Part shown: piece by piece, positions 26,654 to 36,312 of the stretch
Layout: every line of letters starts with the position of its first letter
Position numbering within the stretch: position 1 is the first letter of the stretch
Assembly (NCBI RefSeq): GCF_001693515.2
Contig: NZ_CP042968.1
Span: 8,278,501 to 8,342,500, forward strand
DNA from: Bradyrhizobium paxllaeri
Lineage (GTDB): Bacteria; Pseudomonadota; Alphaproteobacteria; Rhizobiales; Xanthobacteraceae
Reading direction: 5' to 3'
DNA: 64,000 nt
Translations under genes and position numbers: made by a program
The notes under the pieces: model-generated
Database searches by the model: none
Seen by the model: only the letters and a program-made list of their open reading frames with translations
Told to the model about the DNA's origin: nothing

Positions 26654-27109
26654 ATGCCCGACGCCGAAGCAAGGAAGTTCGCACCCTCAGCCGGGAAGAA
26701 CTCTATGCGCTCGTCTGGGCCACGCCGATGGCCCGTCTAGCGGCTCAGTACGGCCTGTCCGACAATTGCCTGGCCAAGATCTGCCGGCGCCTTGATGTCC
26801 CCTATCCGCCGCGGGGCTACTGGGCGCGCAAGGCGGCCGGCAAGTCGCCCAGACGGTGCTGCCGGCAATTCGCCCAGGGGTACGACCGCAACAAACGATC
26901 GCCCCGAGCCCGCCGTTTTCCCCGCTGCCCCATGCCGCCCGAGCTTGAGCAGGCCCTTGCCGACGCTCGTCGGCTAACCGCCGGGCTCAAGGTCCCAGGC
27001 AGGCTTGCTCACCCGCACCGGATCGTCTCCGGCTGGATAGAGGAACGCCGGCGCTCCCGCGAGCAGGCAAAACGCTGGTGCCGCCGGGACGAATACTTGC
27101 CGCCAGATT
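26654..27109 (+). pseudogene. Remnant of an unknown protein gene (GYWARK type)
   Basis: The start MPDAEARKFA is in one frame; after an apparent one-base insertion near 26690 the frame changes and continues SREELYALVWATPMARLAAQ, then GLSDNCLAKICRRLDVPYPP and RGYWARKAAGK. This looks like a hypothetical-protein family with a DNA-binding-like N-terminus (helix-turn-helix around YGLSDNCLAKICRRL). Sequence after about 27109 no longer reads as protein. Frameshift and truncation mark it as dead. Confidence 0.55.
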
Positions 27110-27790
27110 CTACGGCGAGAAACCAGGGTTTAGCAGCAAAATGTAGATGTCAGCCCTTATCGAGATTCCCGCCATACGGACTTGGAAGCAGCGACAAATG
27201 AAACGTGTGGTTCCAAACCTTCCAAAGCGATCGCCACGGAGGAAAGACTTGAAAGATACGATCTTAGTGTCGAAGAGCTCGGGATGTCGTGCCACAACCT
27301 CCATGTCAGCGGGATGGACATAGAGCGGAGGTTCAAGCTGACAAGCACTCCAGAACTTTGTTAGGCTATTTATCACTGCGAACTACCACCGAGGCAATGA
27401 AGATGCGGCTCGTCGTCGAGCGTCACCGCAACACTGGCGCCCAGAGGAGGGCTGTGGGCCTTCTAGCCAAGATGTTTTCAAGAACTCCTCCGCTCGGACG
27501 AGAACAGAACCGGGGCATAATCGGAGACGCTAGCTTACGAGCTAAAGGAAACGCGGCGTAAATAGTTTACTACAAATTTCGGGTGAGGTGCCGCCGCCGC
27601 CGGTACGACGTCTTCTAAGGGTTACTGCGGAACGCTAGCCCAACATTCAAAGTAGGCGGATTTACTCCCGATCGCGGACATTCCGATGAGCCTCGCGTTC
27701 GTGTGCGGGGAAGTAGGAGTCGATAAGCGAACGGAATGCATTCCGCTTCAGCCCAACAATTGACCTTGTGCCGGGCTGCCATCAGAACTC

Positions 27791-27805
27791 AACCTATGCA
27801 GGGTT
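27791..27805 (+). repeat. Island hairpin motif copy 3
   Basis: AACCTATGCAGGGTT within a perfect 7-bp stem CTCAACC / GGTTGAG, loop TATGCAG. Confidence 0.6.
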
Positions 27806-27922
27806 GAGATCACTCCAGCTCTACTCAAGCATTTCTGAACGATTCTCCCTTCCGTGTAGGCTGGGGGAGCCCGGGGGTATCGCGGCGGTGAATCTAGAGG
27901 CGGCGTCAGCATTGCTGTTCCC

Positions 27923-27937
27923 TACCTTCACAGGGTT
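27923..27937 (+). repeat. Island hairpin motif copy 4
   Basis: TACCTTCACAGGGTT, loop TTCACAG identical to copy 2; stem weaker (one mismatch in the closing base pairs). Confidence 0.55.
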
Positions 27938-28365
27938 GAGCTCTTGATGACTGCCAAGTTGACACAGTACATTTGACTTCCGGTTCTCTAGCGGACCTTG
28001 GTGATAGTTCGTTAAGGGCCTGAGCCGACGTCATCCCCAACCCCGAAACGAGACTCGATGGCGAGAGGCCGCGTCGGCCGTTGTCGGCGATGCCCTCCAG
28101 ATTTTTAGTCCGGTAAGATTCGAGCCGCGTCACGTCGGTGCCCTCGTTCCGTTCAACATCTCCGCGGTTAGTTGGCAAGGGCAAGACGTTTTGCGTTAGG
28201 AAGTGCGTTTCGACCCGGCGACGGATGGGCATTCCGGCCAATTATTTGTAGTGGCGCAGAGGCCGAACTGTAAGCTATCTCATAGACAGCCTCGCACGGT
28301 TGGCTTTATCCTAAGTTGCGCCTAACCCAGTCACCTAGGGCAGATCGTTCCTGAGGTGCGCGCCC

Positions 28366-31300
28366 ATGGCCAATAAGACCAATAACAGCACCCAAACTAT
28401 CACGTTGCCACAAGGCGGCGGAGCGCTGCACGGTATCGGCGAGACCTTCGCGCCTGACCTCCACACCGGGACTGGAAACTTCACAGTTCCGATTGCGCTG
28501 CCCCCAGGGCGGAACAGTTTCCAGCCACAACTAAATCTCATCTACAGCACCGGCAACGGGAACGGCCCCTTCGGCTTGGGCTGGAGCTTGAGCGTGCCCG
28601 GGGTCACCCGCAAGACCTCCAGAGGGATCCCCCGTTATGTCGATGAGCGCGATACCTTCTTGCTGTCCGGCGCCGAGGATCTGGTGCCGGTCGCGAACGC
28701 GCCGGGAGCCACCAGCTACCGGCCGCGCACCGAAGGGCTCTTCGCTCGCATCGAACATCGCCGCGATACTGCCACTGACCACTGGGAGGTTCGCAGCAAG
28801 GATGGCCTTGTCAGCGTGTACGGGACACAACGCAGCATCCCGAACGATCCGGCCGTCGTCGCCAATCCGGAGTATCGAAGTCAAATCTTCAATTGGAAGC
28901 TCACCGAAACCCAAGACCCCTTCGGGAATGTCATCCGCTATGACTATGAGCGCGGCTTGGGTGACGCGCCCGACCATTTATGGGATCAGCTCTACCTCAG
29001 GCGGATTCGGTATGCAGATTACACTGATCCTCAATCTGGCGACGAAAAATTTCTGATCTCGGTGACATTCAATTATGAAGAGCGGCCCGACCCATTCTCG
29101 GAATACCGGCCGGGATTTGAAATTCGCACCACCCGACGCTGCACCCGCATCGAGGTCCGCACCCATGCCGACCGCGAGCGTCTGGTTCGCGTCTATCACC
29201 TGATCTATCTCGACCAAAGGAACGCGCCCATCGAGCGACTCCCCCTGAACGGCGCATCGCTCCTCAGTCAGGTGGTGGTCGAAGGACACGACGAGGAGGC
29301 TCAAGCACCTCGACCGAATTCAGAACCGCTTCCTCCTCTCGAATTCGGCTATACGACATTCGAGCCGACAAAGAGACGTTACCAACCGCTTTCGGGTCCG
29401 AGCGGAGCACGGCCAACCCGCTCACTCGGCTACCCGGAATACGAACTGGTCGATCTTTTCGGCAACGGCTTGCCCAACATTTTGGAGTTCAACGAGCAGG
29501 TGCGCTACTGGCGCAATCGGGGCGATGGCCGATTCGATCTCATGCGCACCATGGAGATGGCGCCGGCTGGGGTTCGCTTGAGTGAGCCGGGCGTCCAATT
29601 GCTCGACGCCAATGGCAACGGCCGAGCGGACTTGATGGTGAGCGACGGTCTGCGCAAAGGCTTTTTTCCGCTGACCTTCGACGGCCAATGGAACAAACAG
29701 GGGTTTGTGCGCTACCGCAGCGCGCCTTCGGTCGATCTCGACGCCCCGGACGTGCGCCTCATGGACCTCGACGGCGACGGCGTGACGGACGCGCTCCGAA
29801 CCGGACCCCGATTCGAGTTCTGCTACAATGATCCGGAGGAAGGCTGGTCAAATATCGAAACGCGTGAGCGGATTGCGAGCGACGCCTTCCCCAACGTCAC
29901 CTTCGAAGACCCCCGCGTAAAGCTCGGGGACATGACCGGCGATGGCCTTCAGGACATCGTCCTCATTCATAACGGGCGCCTCGAGTATTGGCCCTATCGG
30001 GGATACGGCCGCTGGGGCCACCGTGTCGTTATGCGCAACAGCCCCCGATTCGAAGATGCCGCCTTCTTCCCCGGCACAGGATTCGATCCGAAACGGCTGT
30101 TGATCGGCGACCTCGATGGCGACGGAGTGGCGGATCTCGTCTATATCTCGTCCGGCCACGTCATGGTCTGGATCAACCAGGACGGTAACGTCTGGAGCGA
30201 TCCTATCGTCATTCACGGAACCCCACCGATCACCGACGCGACGAACGTGCGCCTCGCCGACATGCTCGGCACCGGCACCGACGGTATTCTGTGGACCTAT
30301 GATTTCGGGGCATTTCCGGACAGCACCTACAAGTTCCTCGATCTGACGGGTGGGGTAAAACCCTACGTGCTCAATCATATGGACAATCACATGGGCGCAG
30401 TCACGAAAGTGTCTTATGCGCCATCGACCCGATACCACTTGCAGGATGACGCGCGACCAGAGACGCGCTGGCGGACGCCACTGCCGTTCCCGGTGGAGGT
30501 CGTCGCTCGCGTCGAGGTGATTGACAAGATCTCCCAAGGCAAGCTCACGACCGAGTACCGTTATCATCACGGTTACTGGGATGGGAAGGAACGGGAGTTT
30601 CGCGGTTTCGGCATCGTCGAGCAACTGGATACCGAGACCTTCGCCGATTATCATGCCTCAGGCGAGCATAGCTCGGAGACACACTTCGAGGCAGTGCCCG
30701 ACAAGCATTTCTCTCCGCCCCTCCTCACCAAGACCTGGTTCCACCAAGGGCCAGTCGATCTGGAAACCGGCGATTGGGAGGAGATGGATTGGTCCGCGGA
30801 CTATTGGTCCGGCGATCGACAAGCTCTCGCTCATACGAAAGTCGTCAATGCTTTTCTGCAAACCCTCCTCGATCCAAGCTATAAGCGCGACGCCTTGCGG
30901 ACGTTGCGCGGGAGCGCGCTCCGAACCGAGCTCTACGCGCTCGATGGAGCGGACCGTGAAGATCGACCTTATACGGTGACCGAGTACGCCTATGGGCTGC
31001 GCGAAGAAGCGAAGCCCGAGGGTGAAGAAAAGCAACGCCAACGGATTTTCTTCCCGCACCCCTTGGCCCAGCGCACAACGCAATGGGAGCGCGGCGACCA
31101 GCCGATGACCCAGTTCGCCTTCAGCGACAACTATGACGAGTACGGTCTAGCCCAGCGGCAGGTAAGCCTGGCCGTGCCGCGCCATCGAAACTATCGGATC
31201 GCCACACCGGCCGGGACTCCCTATCTCGGCACAGTCGTCGAAACCAAATATGCCCAGCGCGACGATGCCGGGCGATATATCGTCGATCGCGTCTCAAGCA

Positions 31301-34300
31301 GCACAAGCTTCGAAATCTCGAACGACGGCAGCCAAAGTGTGTACGCCCTATACCGCGAGATTCAGATGGGCACTGCGCAACTCGAGCTGTTCGCACAGAG
31401 CTTCAACTATTATGACGGTGACCGGTTTGTAGGGCTACCGTTGGGCGAGCTCGGGGATTTCGGCGCGCTGGTGCGAACCGAATCGCTGGTCCTCACCGAG
31501 GAGATCCTGGAGGAGGCCCTTCGCGAGCCGGGCGATCCCGGCGCACCAGAGCTGCCCCCCTATCTGCGACCTCAAAGCGTGACGAGCTGGCCGGAGGAAT
31601 ATCCGCAGGAATTCCGTGGCCAGATGCCCCCGCTGGCTGGATACGTCTTCGCCGACGGCTCCGACCACCGGACGCGCGGCTACTTCGTGCAGGCCTCGCG
31701 GGTCGCCTTCGATTTTCATCGTCGCGACTTGCCGCACCTTCCGGACTTGCCACAACGCGGTCTCCCGATAACGGTACGTGACCCGCTCGGCCACGATACT
31801 ACGATAGCCTATGACGATACTTACCATCTGCTTCCCGTGCAGGTGACGGATGCCGTGGGGCTCACGGTCAGCGCAGGCTACGATTTTCGTGTCCTGCAAC
31901 CTCGCATCGTCACGGATGCCAACGGCAATCGCAGCGTCGTCACTTTCAGTGCCGTGGGATTCGTCACCTCTACCGCCATAATGGGGAAGGAAGGTGAGCC
32001 AGTTGGCGACACGCTCGAGGCGCCCGGCAGCTGCATGGATTACGACTTCTTCGCCTACGAGCATACGCGCGACGACCCACAACCGCAGCCCGTCTTCGTC
32101 AAAAGCGTTGTCCGCGAACATCATGTCACCGAGACTGACGTGCCGCCAGCGGAGCGCGACAACACAATCACAACGATCCAATTTTCCGACGGGTTCGGGC
32201 GATTGTTGCAGACCCGAACTCAAGCCGAAGACGTATTGTTCGGCGATCCAATTTTCGGCAGCGGTGTCCTATCACCCGATCAGTCCATCGCTGCCGTCGG
32301 CCGTGCGCGAGGAGAAAAGCCGAACGTGATCGTCAGTGGTTGGCAGGTCTACGACAACAAGGGCCGCGTGGTCGAAAAGTACGAGCCTTTCTTCTGGGAG
32401 GGATTCAACTACTCGCCGCCCGGCGATGGCCAGATGGGCCAAAAGGCCACGATGTTCTACGACTCACGCGGTCGCGTGATCCGCACGCTCAATCCGGACG
32501 GCTCAGAGCAACGGGTGATCTACGGGGTCCCGCGAAACCTCGCCAACCCGGACCAGTTCGCGTCCACGCCTTGGGAAATCTTCACCTATGATGCGAACGA
32601 TCTCGCACCACTCAGCACGGGCCCTGATGGCACATCGCTCATTAATGCCTCGCCCGCCAGCCATCATTTCACGCCCTCGAGCATCGTGATCGATGCCCTG
32701 GGGCGCAAGGTGCTGGCAGTCGCGCGCAACCGCGATGCGCCGGAAAATCCGGGCGACCCCTTGCCGCCGATCCACGAGCTTCCCACGCGAAGCACCTACG
32801 ACATCCGCGGCAATGTGCTCTTGGTCACGGACGCGCTGGGTCGCGATGCGTTTCGCTATGCTTATGATCTCGCCGACCGGCCTTGGCGGAACGACAGCAT
32901 CGATGCCGGGCTGCGCCGGATGGTGCTGAACGCGCTGGGCAACGAAACCGAAAGGCGCGACAGCAAGGGCTCGCTCGTCCTCCAGACCTACGACCGCCTC
33001 CAGCGGCCCGCCCGCCTTTGGGCGCGCGACGATGCCAATGGCCCGGTCACTCTGCGGCAGCGGTTGGAATACGGCGACGAGGGAGTTCCGGACCAGGCGG
33101 GGCCGGATCGTGACGCCATGCGCGTCAGGAATCTCCTGGGCCAACTTCTTCGGCATCACGATGAGGCAGGGCTCACCGAGGTGGCGGAGGTCGATTTCAA
33201 AAGCAATGTGCTCGACAAATCTCGCCGCGTGATCGCCGACGCGCCTATTCTCGCGGTCTTCGCCCAAGCACCAGCCAATGCCTGGAATGTCACGCCCTTC
33301 CGCGTCGATTGGGAGCCTCGCCCCGGCCAGGCGCTTGCCGACCGGGAAGGCGACCTTCTGGAGGCCGGCGCCTATCGAACCACCGTGAGCGTCGATGCCC
33401 TGAACCGCATCAAGCAGCTCCAATTCCCGCAGGACGTTGAGGGCAAGCGGCGGGAATTGCGTCCGATTTACAATAATGCGGGCGGGCTCGAAAAAGTCTT
33501 CCTAGACGAAACACTCTATGTCGAGCGCATCGCCTATGACGCCAAGGGGCAGCGTGCTCTCGTCGCCTATGGCAATGGCGTGATGACCCGCCATGCCTAT
33601 GATCCGCGCACGCTCCGGCTGAAGCGCCTACGCAGCGAGCGCTATACGAAGCCGGACGAGCTCACATACGATCCGGCCGGCGAGCTCCTGCAGGACTATG
33701 GCTATGATTATGATTTAGCCGGCAATATCATTGGCATTCGCGACCGGACGCCGGGAAGCGGCTTTTTGAATAATCCGCAAGCCGCAGCGGAAAGCGACCC
33801 GGAGCTCGCGCAATTGCTGGCAAGCGGCGATGCGCTCGAACGTCGCTTCACCTACGATGCGATCTATCAGCTGCTCTCCGCGACGGGGCGTGAATGCGAC
33901 CGCCCGCCGGAGGGCGAGCCGTGGCAGGATCATCCGCGCTGCAGCGACCTCACCAAGGCCCGCGCCTATTCGGAGACCTATCGCTACGACGACGTTGGCA
34001 ACATCCTGCACATCGCGCACGGCAAAGGCACGGAACGATTTACCCGCAATTTTACGGTGGAGAGCCACAACAACCGATTGCGCCATGTGGAGATCGGCGC
34101 CGATCGCTATGAGTATTCCTTTGATGCTAACGGCAATATGCGGTCCGAGACGACATCACGCCATTTCGAACGGGACTATTCCGACCAGATGAAGGCGTTC
34201 CGCATCCAGACGGCAGGCGCGGAGCCCTCGGTCCATGCGCATTATCTGTACGATGCCGCGGGGCACCGGGTGAAGAAGCTGGTGCGCAGGCAGGGTGGCC

Positions 34301-35718
34301 AGCTCGAGGTCACGCATTTCATCGACGGTGCCTTCGAGCATCATCGCTGGGCCAGCGTGGCGCAGCTCGACGCCAACAATCATGTGCATGTGACGGACGA
34401 CGCGCAGCGGGTGGCCCTCGTGCGACTCGGGAGCGCACATCCGGATGATCGGGGTCCTGCGGTGCAGTTTCACTTGGGCGATCACCTCGGTAGCACCAAT
34501 GTGGTGGTCGATGCGAATGGCCAAATAACCAATCGCGAGGAATTCACGCCACTCGGGGAGACAAGCTTCGGCAGTTTTGCAAGGAAACGGTTCCGCTTCA
34601 CGGGGATGGAGCGGGACGAGGAAAGTCGGCTGAGCTATCATGGTGCAAGATATTATGCCCCATGGCTGGGAAGATGGATGAGCGTCGATCCTTTAGGGCG
34701 CGTTGATGGGATCAATCTATATAACTATGCAAGAAACAACCCGCTAAACTACTATGATCTTGAAGGAACGCAGTCAGAAGAACCCCGTTACTATGCTCAC
34801 GCTAGCAGTGGCTCGCAAGATGCTTATGCTTGGTCCTACTCTTCAGGAGGGACCGCAACACAGATTGTCGATAGCTTTGATGCGTCGATGGTGACCTATT
34901 ATTACAAGGGGGGTAGTACACCCGCGTTTATAGAGGATCCTGAGACCGGCGAGTGGCTATCAAACCAAACAATCCAAGTGCAAGGTAAGGCACCGACAAA
35001 ACCTTGGTATGAGCAATATGCGCAGGGAGTCTATAATACAGGGACTGGGATTATCAACACGGGAATTGATACTGGGGCAAAAGTGGTCGATCTATTCACT
35101 TGGCACATGGCGGTCAAAAGCCACGACCTGTTGGGCACCGAATGGGAGGGGACGTGTTTTAGCTCGACGTGCAAGGCGTACAGAGCTGGGGTGCCTCAGT
35201 CCGAATTGGTCTACGACGCCACAATAGGCCTTGTCGAAAAACCTGTCCGCACGGGGATTAGAGCGATTGAAGGTGATTGGGTAGCTATTGGGGAAGTTAC
35301 CTCTGGGGCCCTCGTCGGCGAATATGTATTGCGGAAAAAACCAGCCGCAAACCCGGGCTTTTCTGCAATCGACACCCTTGCAGGCGAAGCGGAAATGTCT
35401 GCAGCATGGGGAAAAGGCCCACCAAAGCGAACCAAGCAGTACGGCGCGTTCACTGAGCCCGACCTAGCTCCTGGAATAATTGTAGAATCAGGGGGCGTCC
35501 AAATTCGGCATTATTATAGAGAGGGAGACCATGGGCCTGCGCATCTTCATGTTTATGGAGAAGGCCCGTCGACGGTAATCGGCCAAAAGGGAAAAGCCAT
35601 TAGACACCATCCAGATCCCTCAGCAGCTCAGCGATCCGTGATTGAAGCAAACAAGGCGGCTATCAGAAAAGCTGTCGATCAAATTCAGCGGTGGTTTAGA
35701 TTCGAGAACAGGTACTGA
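28366..35718 (+). CDS. Tc-toxin B+C-like fusion: SpvB, FG-GAP, TcdB-middle and RHS domains with variable C-terminus
   Basis: 2450 aa. Order: SpvB-type N-terminus (GIGETFAPDLHTGTGNFTVP, FGLGWSLSVPGVTRK; ~20-330); five FG-GAP-like DxDGDGxxD repeats (DANGNGRADLM, DLDGDGVTDAL, DMTGDGLQDIV, DLDGDGVADLV; ~360-600); the TcdB middle (DNHMGAVTKVSYAPSTRYHL; ~665-690); a long RHS/YD-repeat shell (~1100-2090); and the RHS core end YYAPWLGRWMSVDPLGRVDG followed by NLYNYARNNPLNYYDLEG (~2095-2134). The last ~315 residues are unrelated to RHS, with lower GC, and include HYYREGDHGPAHLHVYGEG, a His-rich motif resembling DUF4160-like proteins. In Tc toxins B and C form a cocoon holding the cleaved C-terminal toxin. 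Here both are one chain. No signal peptide. The toxin activity is unknown. Confidence 0.88.
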   Translation: MANKTNNSTQTITLPQGGGALHGIGETFAPDLHTGTGNFTVPIALPPGRNSFQPQLNLIYSTGNGNGPFGLGWSLSVPGVTRKTSRGIPRYVDERDTFLLSGAEDLVPVANAPGATSYRPRTEGLFARIEHRRDTATDHWEVRSKDGLVSVYGTQRSIPNDPAVVANPEYRSQIFNWKLTETQDPFGNVIRYDYERGLGDAPDHLWDQLYLRRIRYADYTDPQSGDEKFLISVTFNYEERPDPFSEYRPGFEIRTTRRCTRIEVRTHADRERLVRVYHLIYLDQRNAPIERLPLNGASLLSQVVVEGHDEEAQAPRPNSEPLPPLEFGYTTFEPTKRRYQPLSGPSGARPTRSLGYPEYELVDLFGNGLPNILEFNEQVRYWRNRGDGRFDLMRTMEMAPAGVRLSEPGVQLLDANGNGRADLMVSDGLRKGFFPLTFDGQWNKQGFVRYRSAPSVDLDAPDVRLMDLDGDGVTDALRTGPRFEFCYNDPEEGWSNIETRERIASDAFPNVTFEDPRVKLGDMTGDGLQDIVLIHNGRLEYWPYRGYGRWGHRVVMRNSPRFEDAAFFPGTGFDPKRLLIGDLDGDGVADLVYISSGHVMVWINQDGNVWSDPIVIHGTPPITDATNVRLADMLGTGTDGILWTYDFGAFPDSTYKFLDLTGGVKPYVLNHMDNHMGAVTKVSYAPSTRYHLQDDARPETRWRTPLPFPVEVVARVEVIDKISQGKLTTEYRYHHGYWDGKEREFRGFGIVEQLDTETFADYHASGEHSSETHFEAVPDKHFSPPLLTKTWFHQGPVDLETGDWEEMDWSADYWSGDRQALAHTKVVNAFLQTLLDPSYKRDALRTLRGSALRTELYALDGADREDRPYTVTEYAYGLREEAKPEGEEKQRQRIFFPHPLAQRTTQWERGDQPMTQFAFSDNYDEYGLAQRQVSLAVPRHRNYRIATPAGTPYLGTVVETKYAQRDDAGRYIVDRVSSSTSFEISNDGSQSVYALYREIQMGTAQLELFAQSFNYYDGDRFVGLPLGELGDFGALVRTESLVLTEEILEEALREPGDPGAPELPPYLRPQSVTSWPEEYPQEFRGQMPPLAGYVFADGSDHRTRGYFVQASRVAFDFHRRDLPHLPDLPQRGLPITVRDPLGHDTTIAYDDTYHLLPVQVTDAVGLTVSAGYDFRVLQPRIVTDANGNRSVVTFSAVGFVTSTAIMGKEGEPVGDTLEAPGSCMDYDFFAYEHTRDDPQPQPVFVKSVVREHHVTETDVPPAERDNTITTIQFSDGFGRLLQTRTQAEDVLFGDPIFGSGVLSPDQSIAAVGRARGEKPNVIVSGWQVYDNKGRVVEKYEPFFWEGFNYSPPGDGQMGQKATMFYDSRGRVIRTLNPDGSEQRVIYGVPRNLANPDQFASTPWEIFTYDANDLAPLSTGPDGTSLINASPASHHFTPSSIVIDALGRKVLAVARNRDAPENPGDPLPPIHELPTRSTYDIRGNVLLVTDALGRDAFRYAYDLADRPWRNDSIDAGLRRMVLNALGNETERRDSKGSLVLQTYDRLQRPARLWARDDANGPVTLRQRLEYGDEGVPDQAGPDRDAMRVRNLLGQLLRHHDEAGLTEVAEVDFKSNVLDKSRRVIADAPILAVFAQAPANAWNVTPFRVDWEPRPGQALADREGDLLEAGAYRTTVSVDALNRIKQLQFPQDVEGKRRELRPIYNNAGGLEKVFLDETLYVERIAYDAKGQRALVAYGNGVMTRHAYDPRTLRLKRLRSERYTKPDELTYDPAGELLQDYGYDYDLAGNIIGIRDRTPGSGFLNNPQAAAESDPELAQLLASGDALERRFTYDAIYQLLSATGRECDRPPEGEPWQDHPRCSDLTKARAYSETYRYDDVGNILHIAHGKGTERFTRNFTVESHNNRLRHVEIGADRYEYSFDANGNMRSETTSRHFERDYSDQMKAFRIQTAGAEPSVHAHYLYDAAGHRVKKLVRRQGGQLEVTHFIDGAFEHHRWASVAQLDANNHVHVTDDAQRVALVRLGSAHPDDRGPAVQFHLGDHLGSTNVVVDANGQITNREEFTPLGETSFGSFARKRFRFTGMERDEESRLSYHGARYYAPWLGRWMSVDPLGRVDGINLYNYARNNPLNYYDLEGTQSEEPRYYAHASSGSQDAYAWSYSSGGTATQIVDSFDASMVTYYYKGGSTPAFIEDPETGEWLSNQTIQVQGKAPTKPWYEQYAQGVYNTGTGIINTGIDTGAKVVDLFTWHMAVKSHDLLGTEWEGTCFSSTCKAYRAGVPQSELVYDATIGLVEKPVRTGIRAIEGDWVAIGEVTSGALVGEYVLRKKPAANPGFSAIDTLAGEAEMSAAWGKGPPKRTKQYGAFTEPDLAPGIIVESGGVQIRHYYREGDHGPAHLHVYGEGPSTVIGQKGKAIRHHPDPSAAQRSVIEANKAAIRKAVDQIQRWFRFENRY

Positions 35719-35722
35719 AGTA

Positions 35723-36010
35723 ATGCAAAACTACCAACCATTTGTATGGGTGTTTGTCGGCGCTGGGGGTAAATTTCCGAGTGGCGTGTTTCAACTTCGC
35801 GCGACCGCCGAAGATTGGATTAGGAAACACAGACTGAGTGGGAGCTTGACGCTTTATCCCGTGGACACTGGTACTTTTGATTGGGCTGTTGAACATGGCT
35901 ACTTCAAACCAAAAAATCAGACGCAGCAGAATGCCGAATTCATTGCGCGGTTCTCTATCGCAAGCCAGGAGCACTACCACTACGAGGATGGGGTGTGCGA
36001 CTCGCGGTAG
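35723..36010 (+). CDS. DUF7710-like small protein, candidate immunity protein
   Basis: 95 aa, starting 4 bp after the toxin stop. The chain reads VWVFVGAGGKFPSGVFQLRA, then AEDWIRKHRLSGSLTLYPVD and FDWAVEHGYF, with EHYHYEDG at the end; I recognise this as the DUF7710 type of short proteins. A small cytoplasmic gene immediately behind the variable end of an RHS toxin is the usual place for an immunity gene, so protection of the producer is inferred. Classical Tc loci often lack immunity genes, which makes this worth testing. Confidence 0.7.
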   Translation: MQNYQPFVWVFVGAGGKFPSGVFQLRATAEDWIRKHRLSGSLTLYPVDTGTFDWAVEHGYFKPKNQTQQNAEFIARFSIASQEHYHYEDGVCDSR

Positions 36011-36312
36011 CGCCGAAATCGAATGGCAATCCCTTGGGGGCAGGAGCTATTTGAATGCTGAGGAAGGACACTGCTGTACCCCCGACGCTGCGAAACAGTA
36101 AGTTACAAGCTGCGCAGTCATCTCTAAGCCCATGGGTGGTGATCTGGTGGACGCCGGGGACGCCATCGCCAGGCGAAGGCGGTATGGTCTGCGGTTGGCG
36201 AAGCCGCAGCCACAATGGACGCTGGAGGCCAGCCTGTGGAACTTCGCGTGTTGCGAGCCATCTTCGAAACCCCGCTCGGTGCAGGCGACCACATCGGATA
36301 GGGAGCATACCA
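36011..36312. other. Spacer inside the Tc-like locus
   Basis: 302 bp between the candidate immunity gene and the TcA-like gene. Open frames here extend into neighbours but lack protein character. A separate promoter for the TcA-like gene could lie here. Confidence 0.4.

Larger units (their letters stand above)
27110..28365. other. Long intergenic region upstream of the Tc-like locus
   Basis: About 1.25 kb without a supported gene. A minus-strand frame 27110-27376 has a protein-like stretch (HPADMEVVARHPELFDTKIV) and may be a fragment. Two copies of the island hairpin motif lie at 27791-27805 and 27923-27937. The promoter of the toxin gene should be in the last few hundred bases. Confidence 0.45.

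Noticed and set aside
29848..33423. Several 250-300-codon minus-strand frames opposite the Tc-like gene
   Set aside because: Antisense shadows of a long high-GC gene; no signal, domain or ribosome site.
36055..36312. Upstream extension of the TcA-like protein by 86 codons
   Set aside because: The extension is not protein-like and the ATG at 36313 has a good ribosome site.
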